The notes beneath the pieces are model-generated. The model made no database searches. It worked only from the letters and a program-made list of their open reading frames with translations, and was not told the DNA's origin. A stretch of 8,464 bases of DNA. Source: Acidimicrobiales bacterium. Its GTDB lineage: Bacteria > Actinomycetota > Acidimicrobiia > Acidimicrobiales > SZUA-35. Below are positions 7,160 to 8,464 of this stretch, in pieces; the first letter of the stretch is position 1; the number at the start of each line of letters is the position of its first letter. The position numbers were made by a program, and so were the translations under genes. The stretch spans positions 1 through 8,464 of the forward strand of contig JAHECQ010000122.1 in the NCBI GenBank assembly GCA_024641625.1, in the 5' to 3' direction.

Positions 7160-7255
7160 CCCGCAACCGCCTACTGCCCGCAACCGCCTCCTGCCCGCAA
7201 CCCCCTACTGCCCGCAACCCCCTACTGCCCGCAACCCCCTACTGCCCGCAACCGC
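7160..7255. repeat. Direct tandem repeat, 17-bp unit, five full copies plus a partial one
   Basis: The unit CCCGCAACCCCCTACTG repeats head to tail at 7160-7176, 7177-7193, 7194-7210, 7211-7227 and 7228-7244, with a partial 11-base copy at 7245-7255. Units 3 to 5 are identical. Units 1, 2 and the partial copy have G in place of C at position 10, and unit 2 also has TCCTG for TACTG. It lies in the 179-base gap between two convergent genes and is not coding: the unit length is not a multiple of three. The rest of the gap shows no gene and no clear T-tailed terminator. The identical inner copies suggest recent slippage expansion, so copy number may vary between strains. Confidence 0.95.
7194..7247 (-). 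other. Potential G-quadruplex run within the tandem repeat
   Basis: On the minus strand the repeat gives seven uninterrupted G-runs of alternating length 3 and 5 (plus-strand C-runs at 7194-7196, 7201-7205, 7211-7213, 7218-7222, 7228-7230, 7235-7239 and 7245-7247), separated by loops of 4 and 5 bases. This satisfies the usual pattern of four or more G3+ runs with loops of 1-7. The G-rich strand has the sense of the acyl-CoA dehydrogenase mRNA just past its stop, so it would lie in that transcript's 3' tail. Whether it folds or acts as a terminator is inference. Confidence 0.65.
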
Positions 7256-7317
7256 GTGCACCTGCTCACGCTCAACGGCATGGAACTGCACGTGATTGGC
7301 CGAAATCGGTCGCGGGC

Positions 7318-8464
7318 TCAGCGCGGTACGTCGGTGAATGCCAGATCTTTGTCGACTCGTGGCTCGCCGGGAAGGCCGAGCACGCGCTCACCGATGATGT
7401 TCCGTTGGATCTCGTCGGTACCACCGGCGATCGACATACCCGGAATGGACAGGGCAATCCGAGTGATCAGTCCGTCGCGGGGCGCATCATCATCGGCCAG
7501 CTGCCCGTAGGGGCCCAGGACCGAAAGAGCGAGTTCGCGCCACTGTCTCATGAGGCGGACCGATGCCAGCTTGCCGAGGGACACCTCGGGCCCCGGTAGG
7601 TGGCCCGCCTCGGCCGCTGCTGCCGATCGAAGGCCGGTGTAACGGGCAATCTGGAACTGTGAAAAGATTCGCGCAGCCGCTTGGCGCACGACCGCATCGC
7701 CCGCCACGTCCCGCTCGCGGATGAGGTCCTCGAGCAACTGCCAAGCAGCCGAACCGCTCGGCATGTAGCCCTGTGTACCGTCGTCGACCTCGCCGCTCGC
7801 GTACTTGCCGACCGGCAACCCCAGGTCGAGCCGATGCTGGATGCCTGCTTCGGCCTCGGGATCGAGCGATCCTCGTTCGTAGGACAACAAGCGCAGGGCA
7901 ACGCCCCAGCCGTGGCCCACCTCACCGATGAGGTTGTCGGCGGGCAGGACCGCATCGGTGAGGAAGACCTCGTTGAATTCGGCATCGCCCGTCATCTGGA
8001 CCAAGGGCCGTGGCTCGACCCCCGGTTGGTCCATCTCGATGACGAAGAAGCTGAGACCACGGTGCTTGGGCACCGAGGGGTCGGTGCGGGCCAGCAGGAT
8101 CGCCCGCTCGGCATAGTGGCCGCCCGACGTCCAGACTTTCTGGCCGTTGATGACCCACTCGTCTCCGTCGCGAACGGCCCTCGTGGACACTCCGGCGAGA
8201 TCGGAACCGGCACCAGGTTCGGAGAACAACTGGCACCAGACCTCGGTGCCATCGACGATGCCGGGCAGCCATCGATCCTTCTGCTCGTCGGTTCCCAGTT
8301 CCAGCAGCATCGGGGCCACCATCATCGTGGCGATGCCCAAGGGCGGGCCGAACGCTCCCACCCGACGGAACTCGGACTTGACGACCCGATCGGCATCGCC
8401 CCCCAGGCCCCGACCGAACCACTCCTTCGGATAGTGAGGGAAGCCCCAACCCGAGGAAGCCAGG
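7318..8464 (-). CDS. Acyl-CoA dehydrogenase (FadE-like), N-terminus beyond window edge
   Basis: The frame is open from the right edge to a TGA at 7318-7320, giving 381 visible residues that begin inside the N-terminal helical domain (GWGFPHYPKEWFGRGLGG). The GTG at 8361 is internal, not the start. FAD- and substrate-binding motifs are typical: WCQLFSEPGAGSDLAGV, VINGQKVWTSGG and, at the C-terminus, GGTDEIQRNIIGERVLGLPG. The enzyme would introduce the alpha-beta double bond into an acyl-CoA and pass electrons to ETF. The medium-chain enzyme's catalytic Glu (YEGT) is Gly here (AGGT). The glutamate in LLSYERGS, visible residue 196, sits about where isovaleryl- and long-chain dehydrogenases have their base, so it is the probable substitute. 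A stretch of about 25 residues after it (LPVGKYASGEVDDGTQGYMP region) looks like an insertion. It is convergent with the reductase gene. The substrate is unknown; a branched or cyclic acyl-CoA is only a guess. Confidence 0.93.
   Translation of the reverse strand, partial: LASSGWGFPHYPKEWFGRGLGGDADRVVKSEFRRVGAFGPPLGIATMMVAPMLLELGTDEQKDRWLPGIVDGTEVWCQLFSEPGAGSDLAGVSTRAVRDGDEWVINGQKVWTSGGHYAERAILLARTDPSVPKHRGLSFFVIEMDQPGVEPRPLVQMTGDAEFNEVFLTDAVLPADNLIGEVGHGWGVALRLLSYERGSLDPEAEAGIQHRLDLGLPVGKYASGEVDDGTQGYMPSGSAAWQLLEDLIRERDVAGDAVVRQAAARIFSQFQIARYTGLRSAAAAEAGHLPGPEVSLGKLASVRLMRQWRELALSVLGPYGQLADDDAPRDGLITRIALSIPGMSIAGGTDEIQRNIIGERVLGLPGEPRVDKDLAFTDVPR

Noticed and set aside
4514..7183. An 889-codon open frame on the minus strand opposite ilvA and the reductase gene
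   Set aside because: Its translation is Val/Gly/Asp/His-rich with no recognisable domain, while both plus-strand genes have full motifs. Stop-free antisense frames of this kind follow from third-position G/C bias.
7160..7255. CRISPR array
   Set aside because: The copies are contiguous 17-bp units with no spacers, and no cas gene is nearby.
7059..7295. A 78-codon plus-strand frame running through the tandem repeat
   Set aside because: It begins inside the reductase gene and its Pro-rich product just reflects the repeat; the 17-base period shifts the frame at each unit.
7300..7315. Hairpin at GGCCGAAATCGGTC as a terminator for the dehydrogenase gene
   Set aside because: The stem is only about four good pairs around a short loop, with no T-run on either strand.

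Overview
The window is dense, high-GC bacterial DNA (about two-thirds G+C by eye) with third-position G/C codons, GTG as well as ATG starts, and TGA as the stop of every gene whose end is visible. The gene content (CaiB/BaiF CoA-transferase, enoyl-CoA hydratase/isomerase, acyl-CoA dehydrogenase, epoxide hydrolase) is typical of accessory acyl-CoA catabolism in actinobacteria; an uncultured or environmental actinobacterium is my best guess, but a high-GC proteobacterium is not excluded. No rRNA, tRNA, phage, transposon or CRISPR element was seen.

Layout: (i) 1-1908, minus strand: an enoyl-CoA hydratase/isomerase-family gene followed after 4 bases by a family III CoA-transferase that runs off the left edge. 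(ii) 1909-2051: a 143-base divergent promoter region. (iii) 2052-7138, plus strand: an MFS carrier of monocarboxylate/oxalate-formate type, a 132-base gap holding a strong hairpin, an epoxide hydrolase, a long-form threonine dehydratase (ilvA) whose GTG start overlaps the hydrolase stop, and a ketopantoate-reductase-family oxidoreductase 30 bases later. (iv) 7139-7317: a convergent gap holding a 17-bp tandem repeat that gives the minus strand seven G-runs. (v) 7318-8464, minus strand: an acyl-CoA dehydrogenase whose N-terminus lies beyond the right edge.

The outer genes make CoA-thioester chemistry: dehydrogenation (acyl-CoA dehydrogenase), hydration or isomerisation, and CoA transfer. The inner plus-strand cluster is less usual: a 2-oxobutanoate-forming threonine dehydratase sits next to a 2-oxoacid reductase family member, with an organic-acid-type carrier upstream and no other isoleucine or pantothenate gene in view. 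A threonine to 2-oxobutanoate to 2-hydroxyacid route with transport is a possible reading, but it is only inference.

The most notable sequence-level points are the G-rich tandem repeat between convergent genes and three CoA enzymes in which the residue used for catalysis by the best-known family member is replaced (CoA-transferase, hydratase/isomerase, acyl-CoA dehydrogenase). I found no convincing evidence of a wholly new kind of system.
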